64,000 nt of DNA from Kitasatospora sp. MAP12-44. GTDB taxonomy: Bacteria; Actinomycetota; Actinomycetes; Streptomycetales; Streptomycetaceae. The DNA is taken from contig NZ_JARZAE010000004.1 of the NCBI RefSeq assembly GCF_029892095.1, forward strand, positions 1,674,001-1,738,000, given 5' to 3'. The notes below the pieces were generated by a model that saw nothing but the letters and a program-made list of their open reading frames with translations, made no database searches and had not been told where the DNA came from. This document shows positions 51,801-57,852 of this stretch, piece by piece. Made by a program: the position numbers and the translations under genes. Within the stretch, counting starts at the first letter, position 1, and every line of letters begins with the position of its first letter.

Positions 51801-54800
51801 CACCGCGGAGATCACCATCGTCTCGGCCACGGCGACGATGACCGAGTACCTGAAGTCGATCAAGGACTTCGAGTTCGAGGTCGGCTCCGAGTCTTCCGCC
51901 ACCAGCGGCGACATGACGGACGACCTGGGCACCGTGACCGGGACGGTCGGCCTCGCGCTCAAGGCACCGCACATCTCGGCCACCGCCAGTCACTCGCGCA
52001 ACACGGACAACCTGACCAGCAGCACGCTGGACAGCGCCGCCAACGCGGTCTCCAAGAGCAAGACGGTCGAACCGGCGGCGCTCTTCAAGGGGCGGGTCGC
52101 GTTCACCGTCGAGGTCAAGCTCTCCAACCCGCTCGGCATCCCGACCGGTACGCAGACGCTGACCGCCGACAGCGGTGGCGAGTTCGCCTTCCCGATCCGC
52201 GACCTGCCGATCGACCCGGCGACGCAGCAGAAGCCGGTGCCCACGCAGTACTACAGCCCGCCGCCGGGCATCGTGAACTCGCTGGTGCTGAACGCCGCCA
52301 CGGTCGTGCTGAACGTGACACCGGCCGCACAGACACCGGCCCCGCAGGCGCCGGCCGTCCAGCAGCCGCCCGTCCCGCAACCGGTCGGCTCGATACCGCT
52401 CGTCCCGCTGGCACCCCCGGCGTCCCAGGCGTCCCCCGGTACAACCGGCACGAGCGCCAGCGCGACCGTGCCGCTGCTCCGCGCCCCCGGCGACCAGTAC
52501 GCCACCACCGCCGTCCTCGACCAGCTCGACGCCACCGGAACGCAGGTCTTCGGCTCGCCCCAGGCGTGGAACGCGACCAAGAGCAAGCTGGCGAAGAAGT
52601 TCACCGCGGGCCGGCTCCAGCCGCGCCTGAAGTCCCTGATGGCCGGCCAGCCCTGGGTCATCGCGCTCAAGCACGGCAGCGTCACCGTGACGGCCAGCGT
52701 CCAGGAGATGACGCACACCGGCAACACCAAGGCCAGCGAGTTCAACAGCGGCGCGACCAGCGGTGTCACCTCCGGCGGCTCGGACGGCCTGACGGCGGCC
52801 GCCAAGGGCGCCTCGCAGACCACCGCCGTCCAGGTGGTCGGCGCCTCCGACCCGCTCGGCGTGCTGCCCGCGGCGGTGGTGGCCGGCGGCACGGTCACCC
52901 ACACCTCGGGGCAGGACCAGACCGCCGAGAGCGTCAGCGCCGGCCGGATCGGCATCGGCACCAAGTCGAAGGTGCCCGGCAGCGTCTTCGACGGCGTGGC
53001 GCTGCTGCACTTCGAGTTCCGCCGCAGCTGGCGGCCGTGGGGCCGGACGGTCGACCAGCGGGTCCCCGTCGAGACGCCGGCCCAGCAGCACAAGCTCGAC
53101 TGGTTGCAGGCCAAGATCCAGGAACTGACCGGTCAGGTCGGCGCCGAGGCCGAGATCGCCGTCCTGCGGCGGCGCTACGACGCCGCGCTGGCCGCGCAGT
53201 TCAACCGGATCCGGACGAACGCCCAGGCCAAGGCCAACACCGCCGCGGCCACCGGCACGATGCCCGCGATGACCAAGACCTCGTTCGGCGTGCGCGAACA
53301 CGCCTTCGGCTACGCGAAGGTGGGCTTCCAGGCACTGGTCGAGAGCGCCGACGCCGTCAAGGTGGCAAACGCCGCCGACGCGCACTTCACCGCCGGTACG
53401 CCGGTCACCGCCACGGACCGCGCCGTCCAGGCGGTGCACGGCGCCGAGCAGGTGACCCTCCAGGTGCCGCCGGCCAAGGTCTGGGACGAGGGCCTCGCGG
53501 CGAACCACGCGATCCGCGACCTGCCGGACGTCGGCTCGCTGCGGAGTCTGATCGATGCCGAGGGCCGCCGGAACTACCCCGGTGTGTGGGATTCGACGCT
53601 GGCCGGCGGGCACAAGCGCGCCAACCTGGTGATGGATTCCTTCAACCGCGAGAAGCTCTGGGCGAACCTGCCGCAGCTGACGGCCGGCCATGAGCTGAAG
53701 AGCGCCACCTTCCGGGTGAACGGCCGGCCGGCCTGGGTCTCGGTGACCGCCGAGGTGGTCGACCTCGCGTTCCACCGCGAGGAGCCGGGCGCCGAGGTCG
53801 CGCTGGTCGGCGAGACCACCGGACGCACCACCGAGCGCAAGCTGAACTCCCGGCACGGACAGTTCATGGCGCAGCTGGGAGCCGAATTCTCCAAGCTGCC
53901 GGGCAAGTTCAACGCCATCTTCACCTTCGGCGGCGGCTACCGGCGGCGCAAGGGCGGCGAGCAGACCACCGGCGGCCGGGTGACCGCGAACTCCAAGATC
54001 CCGATTCCGCTGGTCCACTTCGACGGCCATGTGAAGTTCCGCTTCACCTTCCACCACGGCACCGGCGCGAAGGCGCAGGCGGCGGCCCCGCAGGCCTCCG
54101 GGGTGGTGCCGTTCGCGGTCTCGATCCCGAAGGAGGAGGTGAAGCAGCAGGTCACCGCCCCTCGGGCGACCTTCTTCAGCAAGGACGAACCGCTGGGCAC
54201 CCAGTGGCCGCCGGTCGCCGTGCAGGTGACGGCCCCGGCCGCCGCGGCGACGCTGCCGGCCCCGGCGGTCTTCACGGTCGAGACCATCGAGATCGAGGAG
54301 CCCGAGGCGGTCCTTCCGATCCTGACGTTCACCGTCGAGACCATCGACCTGGACGCCCCCGAGACCACCAGCGCCCCCGCGACACCCGTGGTGGTCACCG
54401 CGCTGACCGTCAACACCGCGCCCACGTACAGCGTCGAGACCATCGAGATCGAGGAGTCGCCCGCCCCCAGCCCCACGGTCACCACCCCCGGTTTCACCAT
54501 CGAGACCATCGACCTCGAAGACCACACCACCCCGACGGTGACCTTCAGCGGCGCGGTGATGTCTTCCTCGGTCGGCTCGGACACCGCGAGCGAGGTGTCC
54601 GACGACTCCGACGCACTCAGCGTCCTCGACCCCTTCGAGGCCCCCGCCCCCGCCCCCGCTCTCGCGGTCGAGCCCGTCCCGGTCCTGGAACTCGACCCCG
54701 CCGAGCAGCTGGCCCAGGTCCAGCACTACCTCAACAGCCTGGACACCCTCACCCTCGCCGTCTCCGCCGGTCCCGGCATGGGTCACCAGTCCTCCGCCGT

Positions 54801-57207
54801 CGCCGTACTCAAGTCGCTGCGCGATCTCGGCTACCGAGGCGAGGTCGTGGTCGCCTACCCGCCGAGCACCGCCTCCCGGATCGACCAGCTGCTCCCCGGC
54901 CCTACCGAGGCGCCCGACCGCTCCGCCCCCCAGGACGCGCTCGGCCCCTGGCGCAAGCAGCCGCTCGACGAGGAGTTCAACCCGTACAGCGAGACGGCCG
55001 CCCAACCGCCCAGCGGCCTGCCCCGGTCGGCGCTCGCCATCACCGGAGCCTTCGACGGGCTCTCGCCGCAGTACGACGACGGCTACACCACCGCGCAGAG
55101 CGTCCTCGACCAGCGCAGCAAGGTCCTCGACCACTTCAACACCGACGCCCTGCTCGTCCTGCAGCCCTACGCCTGGCCCGCCCGCCGCGAGTTCATCCTG
55201 CGCCCCGGCCCCGGCCAGCAGCCGACCACCGTGGTCCTGACCCCGGGACAGGGCGCCTTCCTCGGCCTCGGCGAACCCCCCATCGAGGACGCCCTGCTCT
55301 CCCCCGGCGCGATGTTCCGCGCCCACGAGAACACCGACTTCGACCTCAGCGGCCTCCACAACTCACCTGCCGCCCAAGGGCTCACCGCCCTGCGCGACCA
55401 CCTGGACGCCCAGGCCGTCGACCTGATGCCGGTCTACGGGCTCCACCAGGCCGAGGCGACACCCGTGCGGACCCTGCTCGGCTACGCAGCCCACGGCCTC
55501 CACGCCACCCTCCCCACCGAGGCGCCGCCCACCGTCATCGCCGTCATCGGCGCGGGCGACAAGCCCTGGGCCGACGCCGTCAACACCGCCGCGCCGAGCA
55601 GCGACGGACGGCGCTGGCTGCAGACCACCAAGCTCACCGACCCCGACCTCACCACCACCCTCACCGCGCTCCTCCCCGGCGACGTCCTGCTACTGGACGT
55701 CGGCAACCTGCCCCGGCCCGCCTTCCACTGGCTCTTCGCCCAAGGCACCCTGCCCGCCCTGGTGATGGCCAACGGCACGGCAAACCTGCTGCGCGTCCTG
55801 GACCGCCCGTTCCTGCCGCTGCTGACGGACCGCCCGCTGCACCCGGCGACCGGCTCGGAGCACGACGACGCCGCCCGGCAACTCCTGCACGACACCGCCA
55901 CCGCCCTGACCGCAGGCCCCACTTGGGCCGCGCTCGCCGACCGGATCGAGAGCTACGACGCGCTGCTCGGCACCCTCGCCGACCAGGCCGCCCGGGCCGG
56001 CGCCCGCAGCAAGCTGCCGCCGGAGGTCGCCTACCGTACGCTCGGCTTCGTCGGGCAGTCCGCGGTCGACGGCCTGCGGGACGACCTCGAAGCCGCCCAG
56101 CAGCAGTCCGACTCCGGGGCGCTCACGGACCTGCCGACCTGGCCGCCGGCCACCGCGCCCTCCCCTGCGGTGCTGGACGCCTGGATCGCGGCACTGGCGG
56201 GCGAATCGGACCGGCTCTCGCAGCTGATCGCCGCCCAGTCGGACAACGGCCTCCTGCCACTCGACCCGACCCACCTCGACACGGTCACCGAGTCCTTCCG
56301 CCGGCTACGGGACCCGCAGTCCGCCGTCTCGCAGTACTTCATCGAACTCGCCGAACAGGGCCGCAACCCGAAGAACGACCAGGTCCGCCAGGGTCTGGTG
56401 GCGGTCGTCAACCAACTCCACTCCGACGGCGGCGGCTTCCGTTACGACAGCACGCCAGCACAGCCAAGCACCGAGAACGACAGCTACGGCTACGACGACT
56501 ACTCCACGAGCAACTATGCGACAGACAGCTACGCGGACTACTCCAACTACGCCAACTACGGTTCCGACTCCGAGGAAGAGCTCGCCGCTGCACCGCCCGT
56601 CCGGACCGGCGCCGGCTACCTCCCGCCGGCCCGGCTGGAGGACGACCCGCGCGCCCTGTCCCACCAGTACACCGAACCCGCGCAGCAGGAACAGCTGCCC
56701 GAACCGCAGGCCGTCCCCGTCCCCCTCCTGCCCACCCTGGATCTGATCAACGGCCGCCTGGAGGCCGTCTCCTGGGACCAGAGCGACCCCTCCCACGACG
56801 GCCGCGCGCGCGGCCTGCTCCGCTACCAGGTGGGCGGCCTCCGCCTCGAAGCCCTCCCCGCCGACAGCCCACTGCGCACGCTGGCCGACGGCCGGGGCGG
56901 CGACGAACCGCCCCGGATCCTGCACATCCACGCGATGATGCCGGACGACAGCCAGGGCCGGCAGCAACAGATCACCGACGCGCTGATGCAGCGCGCAGTC
57001 CGGGTCGCCGTCAACGAGGACGCCGAGGACGTCCTGGTGAGCACCGGCGGCAGCGCCGAGCAGGCCGACCTGCTGCACCCGCTCGGCCTGCAGCCCCTCG
57101 ACGCGACCGGGGCGCTGTGGCACACCACCACCCCCGCCCTGAGCGCGCGGCTGCGCGAGCGCCCCGAGGCCACCGACCTGAAGGTCACCAACTGCGAGAC
57201 CAGCTAG
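39847..57207 (+). CDS. Giant (5,786 aa) type VII-associated multidomain protein, probable polymorphic toxin/effector
   Basis: One uninterrupted frame of 17.4 kb. The start is TTG 39847 (LSDYQPNFDVS), with AAGGTGG about 7 bases upstream; no other in-frame start exists. Order by residue: WXG-like helical N-terminus with RWTGDG (W43) and hydrophobic helices to about 240; Pro/Ala-rich linker with repeats of PPEGVTERPAPV (about 314-385) to 697; charged, helical region (698-2350); C80/caspase-like protease candidate (2378-2545; His2428, Cys2479); FSGAVM at 2591; OTU-like protease candidate (2620-2870; Asp2634, Cys2637, His2865); six beta-rich modules (about 3160-4790); four VETI repeats (4809-4890); second FSGAVM at 4900; GT-B-like region (4958-5410); Tyr/Asp/Asn-rich tract (5533-5578) and a small end domain. 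It has no Sec signal. Two WXG100 genes precede and EccC follows, so export by type VII secretion is inferred. The target is unknown. Confidence 0.85.
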   Translation: MSDYQPNFDVSPIYDLGNAWIDFSDQLWEQVSGMDSAMHGMRWTGDGHMVVENTWTDLNNLELQPAIASAVAIGNHINAYGDYIVQLMAQEEAQSNAQGLAGLISSILSLPLMLFPGLGGAIGEALGAALSKILPDIFVDIISSVGSTIGEALPSAVKFTGNVVVDVIGQAGIQLGIDLGSQAIGDAVYHVPTDFSSPDFWKNEATNLALAGGLPLLMHAPEVAGPVITKLGDHTFGNTAEPTPNVGVHTEGGGPAVHGPAGVETVTPVLGGEPGGYVPNGGFTGRPDSTLVTEHPTTGVDVPIDGVNRPVSMPPENVPERPAPVTDAPTSSETVTGPGAGGPPEGVTERPAPVIEPTAGGVNRPVGPPEGVTERPAPVNEPVGTGSGPAEVVTDPSATSSGPQSNGSPLAETSAPPVRTPADEGTGSGAHSPAVGEPGEPGLRGTTSDAPATGTPVPARLDNGPQPGTPAEGARPAPASPNERPAVQPSGDGEAPAGTAPDAKPQTQTAVSGAGDAGTGRTAQPAPDAPKAVEEPATSAAPGNDGVRPTGNEKLATSADAAPTRDGGAAAAEPAAGAGTGAGAGAGAGERVPLSSRSEEPVPVRPDAEAKPPTGQSSNDLAKAPGEDPHTTTHADAGARGTGSAGDAGRPGEHDGAPGERPATAEPAHAQPAPDPTHAEPTHEHTAPEHTAPDEHFSEPDQQKAWHDKTTQLQSDYHQKLALEEKYNAARDRFRQKFDRNVSHSKRLQKLDPTAREEVYAKAEQDLRAAFEEHTDGLGGEGTRPSDWRKADNAFRKSAKQLGGTFPGRGELHLAKEGWPAQSDKLVVKAKVGWKDAGLSDGAIEQAASAYRSELDHAFHATHGPLESKPFHLVGAKTHLDLTLENLAYGVRGLGDFHATAHDLLSDTKGLFDKTLDRWRTAHPEWKPQELDALHNDQLKNLDDAFHQALNDELGKLRDAPHSDPAAEAKAQLKALSAVRKSWGDIENELMKGLHGKLDSTQQLHDFEPQTAHDLHNAQLDSIRGGELPSAQTHGAAAAAAAKDAGALLDKLSGEPQSLGAGPSLPDRLKQHLDDLSSTLPDRYRFEDSAGPKTGSTLDSASNWRAPDGSRPSPEALDLVSHQVAVKLHTVLTDLRAELNGAGYGKGAVDGALGKLDSELKGVESSLPSLFSAAEHLPKVSEESHAAWRSMTDEHPGLSKQGPVGDLEAKFHQDWAAAYDQVATGGKLDAGGWAAGRHSGPQPTPDAATQHLIDVGRQNLMSHTENVISLAERRNWDLETLPDKVDAAFQKWEGDGGSSLVHDELGPDDVASVLSEVDSALKQDFHSLLDGRDLHGLSSDEAGALHQEWADKVAHRLDELPARFDRKVELSELKDSSNTQVDQHPSARGADPETVKVVKDRYTTDQLTKAADRPLGEPADPAADPAASLPGRFDYAAKVQQHADHVLDHLKSLRDNRPGPDARTGGALPAHAVDGYRADVLKKLGDAHQSGSGFHDYLSEEQPKAELALDAATADLQAHFSLTFDVLPKANAALDHEGANHGYSDEVVTKAKESLNSDLRSAIRDHLADHSYQLTPTPENLRGPGRPGDLLKPDALEDRLRFHQELDDSLHSMTDTLYRDHGLTTDDEGLGRVGDEYAAKITALADQHLGDLRTGERPLVNDKLDPRYQAFRKDVSDLLKGADRRVAHESDLEGALWDAGKAFDKAFGGPATYGIDAGDPAGSGFAQEIADFKHDWIELHDKLAGDGSLNVDKWLGSEQTSVDAFAKAAGAPGRPGPRDPGAPSSVPSPSPSHPEHLTQPAPEPTPESPVESPVEPVQPATPEHLTSELPPAEHLDTAEQAGTAAQVRADLAHEKITQEQHLDTVRPDFADDFHQLLDSPRYNGKLTNSQLDSIRSTFESDAERAFARTFNSPVSQRDPQAVQHRWNTEYLQLKNLAQGRAEYTIAHDAAIAQAVADAEAAIDSPAHEQLPAPVRDAAKRSFLAGVAAGFAHLHAAPSAYEVSKMNVNWPYLYQDLVKNIDTHISAQSDLHSHAQAVDQRFHQVLADHQLTPQDLHSDPWLTAQHHEFRAAALQSNPKWRSLTLDDLATDLGHRLTLAHTVADALPQLDDALNTAIDHWQATHGPDQQLSQPQIDDLSTELASEARKLADRQPLRSDGVGGGGGVGQQRTPLLAPEQVGATITELTDSLPGRILFSAGLAHLASAAIAAGLNTELPQLTGLLGQLRAANYAPEAVESALTTVERHLADLLSAVPEELAAEAGRQQAWVDAQQELDDLLSEHPELSAAGAARVRDWYGRSAMADHHRIFGRGDLDVLDWISRQPDDLSELPDTTGQSAELPVVLPAFPSGTVELGAIISSVLDTVPSSSAIGRLFDPELSFTGLDARKPEFVHLAPVGPGRTQFSGDDIRSFAQTPWDTDRPLYTAVVHGNGVAVTVSTTGEDGAQQTSELAGPEFGEVLARRPSLGALGGDAQIILAACRAGATVDERLAIGQSVADRSGHVVWAATTDVLVTDNLAQAGFGLLPDEQGRPGAWVMFLPTPGRATARPEPMTASTDTEPQTSASALPPVTSASTGTSAAAGAGAGAAEVSFSGAVMMAPTVKRVADIASRPRNTFAQGLDIRGTGYQALTVAGDGDCFFTSLLTGAHHQLGDWGHQDLDQPGLRDTASAWFTGPQGAAYRAGIDRTGRSNLDILLGDVRTDELWQITGRTGRAPSDRDQPLLRQQLSDEVATALHDSATLASGDAAAISAASARSRQTWNRLLLVRPVYTLPLQLTPGSPATQLLNPALLSAMPQSAMVDVAIRNSALWTTQFFDEVPQVTARAVGLNLVVLDGRTNQLVDYDPQVGLPSVHLYRTDAGGIGGAHYSALQPTGPTPIVATQPAAVQPTITQLAVVSTTATTTATKAPEKAPTKAPEKAKSSPEVLVPQGPFELMDIAVVSDPVAVRNQLAASGSGALAPTDPLYHWLSDPAGVLADFRHDPQPQQLLALRPLLIAHLADWVEHHDPTPLAGLRPDALAIAGPAPTAAELADAVRDWATLSTPDERAFFAEVLGNGLGLTLEVYGGSAKDALLGTAGPANGRPVKAFLRDDPNGHPTLHLAGIPGLYAPPTRLTVDGQLSSSDRVLPIVGPQDFVVVQLLNSLTGVLTPDQLADARAQLETELSLAALQPLLSGMTRGDNLKLPLDVGGWQGDIEISATVATATTVDTFKKLEFEDGSDSFDATGAFREGRSRFGGGLILKGKPASETTLTGQLGVQRDKITGRVVASSGRMFTRAKTPEPALRVNAGIRLDFDFSEVRRFGLALPVGAQVAATGRPDAQLHVVLPVQVATPAAEADHAPRPKGMQDYLPPLRIEQTLGLGGSDVVKDVYTVDANGRRTKGGVRSLLGNAHQSSSLEAFGARTFGADWRDVKDEFLGKVSLLSLHTSLKGMMAGEPMEVALSESRGTILVSAQVATLAHLRNTDSSEFNTGTDVTRTITSSDTYSWSGQTPFSAQQTGIDEAPLRLNGSATAQYGRDRQSIDQFSVRAGNAVKMKVPGAIFNGVARLTFSLRKDPATAGDPALATTATSVPTGPAPAVATAELGFQVLTEAAEARPVSAPQTFDATTRTPAPLQIEPPVVAAQSTAWRPKAEIWGLDPLGLAGLPESAVVYDVFAGPLPVPAQQPTASLNALLNNLGGEFFGTNDWSEQRPAVRYSFSRDRVAALLPAMSRNVPAQSPLLTRPRKPDAQVSATAQLSSFAFLRVIDKAELNVLNEAVEGTASRMISWRTVGGQGQVGYQDTIDEVTSLGIPMIGGGYANRHREGARSGEGSSTVSSAKFPEPMVAYLATARVDVQVSEAGSATGAVTGHTDVRFVVALPKSSAEQYVVADGDEGQQIFTRAGAEAAALLAAPTPVVATAPAPLAYQPPERVSAHGQIGASDAVTKLHDDRAVLDALHTALGPSFADHWGRVEHDLLPYFDSVALRPLVPALTADKRWGTTVSAGGVTAEITIVSATATMTEYLKSIKDFEFEVGSESSATSGDMTDDLGTVTGTVGLALKAPHISATASHSRNTDNLTSSTLDSAANAVSKSKTVEPAALFKGRVAFTVEVKLSNPLGIPTGTQTLTADSGGEFAFPIRDLPIDPATQQKPVPTQYYSPPPGIVNSLVLNAATVVLNVTPAAQTPAPQAPAVQQPPVPQPVGSIPLVPLAPPASQASPGTTGTSASATVPLLRAPGDQYATTAVLDQLDATGTQVFGSPQAWNATKSKLAKKFTAGRLQPRLKSLMAGQPWVIALKHGSVTVTASVQEMTHTGNTKASEFNSGATSGVTSGGSDGLTAAAKGASQTTAVQVVGASDPLGVLPAAVVAGGTVTHTSGQDQTAESVSAGRIGIGTKSKVPGSVFDGVALLHFEFRRSWRPWGRTVDQRVPVETPAQQHKLDWLQAKIQELTGQVGAEAEIAVLRRRYDAALAAQFNRIRTNAQAKANTAAATGTMPAMTKTSFGVREHAFGYAKVGFQALVESADAVKVANAADAHFTAGTPVTATDRAVQAVHGAEQVTLQVPPAKVWDEGLAANHAIRDLPDVGSLRSLIDAEGRRNYPGVWDSTLAGGHKRANLVMDSFNREKLWANLPQLTAGHELKSATFRVNGRPAWVSVTAEVVDLAFHREEPGAEVALVGETTGRTTERKLNSRHGQFMAQLGAEFSKLPGKFNAIFTFGGGYRRRKGGEQTTGGRVTANSKIPIPLVHFDGHVKFRFTFHHGTGAKAQAAAPQASGVVPFAVSIPKEEVKQQVTAPRATFFSKDEPLGTQWPPVAVQVTAPAAAATLPAPAVFTVETIEIEEPEAVLPILTFTVETIDLDAPETTSAPATPVVVTALTVNTAPTYSVETIEIEESPAPSPTVTTPGFTIETIDLEDHTTPTVTFSGAVMSSSVGSDTASEVSDDSDALSVLDPFEAPAPAPALAVEPVPVLELDPAEQLAQVQHYLNSLDTLTLAVSAGPGMGHQSSAVAVLKSLRDLGYRGEVVVAYPPSTASRIDQLLPGPTEAPDRSAPQDALGPWRKQPLDEEFNPYSETAAQPPSGLPRSALAITGAFDGLSPQYDDGYTTAQSVLDQRSKVLDHFNTDALLVLQPYAWPARREFILRPGPGQQPTTVVLTPGQGAFLGLGEPPIEDALLSPGAMFRAHENTDFDLSGLHNSPAAQGLTALRDHLDAQAVDLMPVYGLHQAEATPVRTLLGYAAHGLHATLPTEAPPTVIAVIGAGDKPWADAVNTAAPSSDGRRWLQTTKLTDPDLTTTLTALLPGDVLLLDVGNLPRPAFHWLFAQGTLPALVMANGTANLLRVLDRPFLPLLTDRPLHPATGSEHDDAARQLLHDTATALTAGPTWAALADRIESYDALLGTLADQAARAGARSKLPPEVAYRTLGFVGQSAVDGLRDDLEAAQQQSDSGALTDLPTWPPATAPSPAVLDAWIAALAGESDRLSQLIAAQSDNGLLPLDPTHLDTVTESFRRLRDPQSAVSQYFIELAEQGRNPKNDQVRQGLVAVVNQLHSDGGGFRYDSTPAQPSTENDSYGYDDYSTSNYATDSYADYSNYANYGSDSEEELAAAPPVRTGAGYLPPARLEDDPRALSHQYTEPAQQEQLPEPQAVPVPLLPTLDLINGRLEAVSWDQSDPSHDGRARGLLRYQVGGLRLEALPADSPLRTLADGRGGDEPPRILHIHAMMPDDSQGRQQQITDALMQRAVRVAVNEDAEDVLVSTGGSAEQADLLHPLGLQPLDATGALWHTTTPALSARLRERPEATDLKVTNCETS
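46978..47479 (+). other. C80/CPD-like caspase-fold protease domain within the giant protein
   Basis: Residues about 2378-2545. A candidate catalytic pair is His2428 in TAVVHGNG and Cys2479 in IILAACRAG, 51 residues apart, close to the His-Cys spacing of clostridial and MARTX cysteine protease domains. A strand-Gly-His and strand-Ala-Cys context matches clan CD. The Arg/Asp residues of the substrate pocket and inositol phosphate site cannot be assigned. Confidence 0.55.
47704..48456 (+). other. OTU-like cysteine protease domain within the giant protein
   Basis: Residues about 2620-2870. GDGDCFFTSLL supplies Asp2634 and nucleophile Cys2637 in the OTU context D-G-D-C-F; GGAHYSALQ supplies His2865 at the domain end, 228 residues later. 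Between them is helical sequence longer than minimal OTU domains. OTU folds cleave ubiquitin or serve as self-processing proteases in bacterial toxins. Confidence 0.62.
49324..54216 (+). repeat. Six divergent beta-rich modules within the giant protein
   Basis: A two-part pattern recurs at residues near 3164, 3406, 3672, 3935, 4228 and 4574. Part one is like LKSLMAGQPWVIALKHGSVT then VTASVQ...EFNSG; part two is like KVPGAIFNGVARLTFSLRK. Spacing is about 240-350 residues. Divergence is high enough that DNA repeats are not visible. Confidence 0.65.
54718..56076 (+). other. GT-B-like (glycosyltransferase-type) C-terminal domain candidate
   Basis: Residues about 4958-5410. SAGPGMGHQSSAVAVLKSLR (GPGMGH at 4975-4980) resembles the first Rossmann loop of GT-B enzymes, and PALVMANGTANLLRVLDRPF in the second half resembles their donor-binding region. 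The assignment is tentative; a different nucleotide-binding toxin fold is possible. Confidence 0.4.
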
Positions 57208-57218
57208 CCCGTCCCCGT

Positions 57219-57244
57219 CCCGGGTCCCCGAACAGGGACCTGGG
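57219..57244. terminator. Hairpin after the giant gene
   Basis: CCCGGGTCCC (57219-57228) pairs with GGGACCTGGG (57235-57244, one mismatch) around a 6-base loop, 11 bases after the stop. A weak terminator or attenuator between the giant gene and the YbaB/EccC pair. Confidence 0.5.
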
Positions 57245-57345
57245 CGGCATCGGCCTCCTGCCGCGATCATGGCCGGTGAACGACTGGCGGGCCCACCGGT
57301 GCGGTGGTGGTCCGCACCGGCCCGTACGAGAAGAGAGCACGGCCC

Positions 57346-57852
57346 ATGCCTGACCCCGGACAGCCGGACCTCGCTGCCCTCAGGCAGCGCGCGCAGCACC
57401 TCTACGCGGACATGCGCGACGTGCAGCACGAGCTGACGCAGACCCAGGCCACCGGGCACGACGCGGGCGGCCTGGTGGCAGCCACCGTCGCGGCCGACGG
57501 CCGGCTGCTGGACCTGCGGATCGACTCGTCCGTGATCGATCCCGAGGACCCCGACGGGCTCGCCGAGCTGGTGGTGGCCGCCGTGCAGAGCGCCCACCAG
57601 AGCGCGGTGCGCCGGGGCGCCGAGCAACTGAACGCCGTCACCTCGCAGTTGAACGGCATCCTGGACGGCATCCGGCAGTCCGCCCGGCCCGCCGTCCCGC
57701 CGACCCTGCCGGCCTTCCCCGCGCCGCCCACCCTCGGCGCCCGCCGCCGAACCGCACCCGCCAGGGAGTCCGCCGCCCCCACCTCGAGTACCCCCGCCCT
57801 GGTGCCCCCGAAGCGCCCGACCACCGCCTTCGCCCCCGTCCGGGAGGTCTGA
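57346..57852 (+). CDS. YbaB/EbfC-family protein of the type VII locus
   Basis: Protein of 168 aa from ATG 57346 with AGAGAG upstream; an in-frame GTG at 57304 is weaker. The N-terminal 115 residues match the YbaB/EbfC nucleoid-associated fold (helix-strand-helix: LRQRAQHLYADMRDVQHELT, VAATVAADGRLLDLRIDSSV, LAELVVAAVQSAHQSAVRRG). A Pro-rich tail of about 50 residues follows. Members are often encoded next to actinobacterial type VII genes, where they may act as chaperone or DNA-binding proteins; the role is not established. It overlaps the EccC start by one base (TGATG). Confidence 0.82.
   Translation: MPDPGQPDLAALRQRAQHLYADMRDVQHELTQTQATGHDAGGLVAATVAADGRLLDLRIDSSVIDPEDPDGLAELVVAAVQSAHQSAVRRGAEQLNAVTSQLNGILDGIRQSARPAVPPTLPAFPAPPTLGARRRTAPARESAAPTSSTPALVPPKRPTTAFAPVREV

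Noticed and set aside
50353..55359. Minus-strand open frame of about 1,670 codons opposite the giant gene
   Set aside because: Same antisense composition effect; Gly/Arg/Val-rich with no domain. A similar shadow at 45472-48519 is rejected for the same reason.
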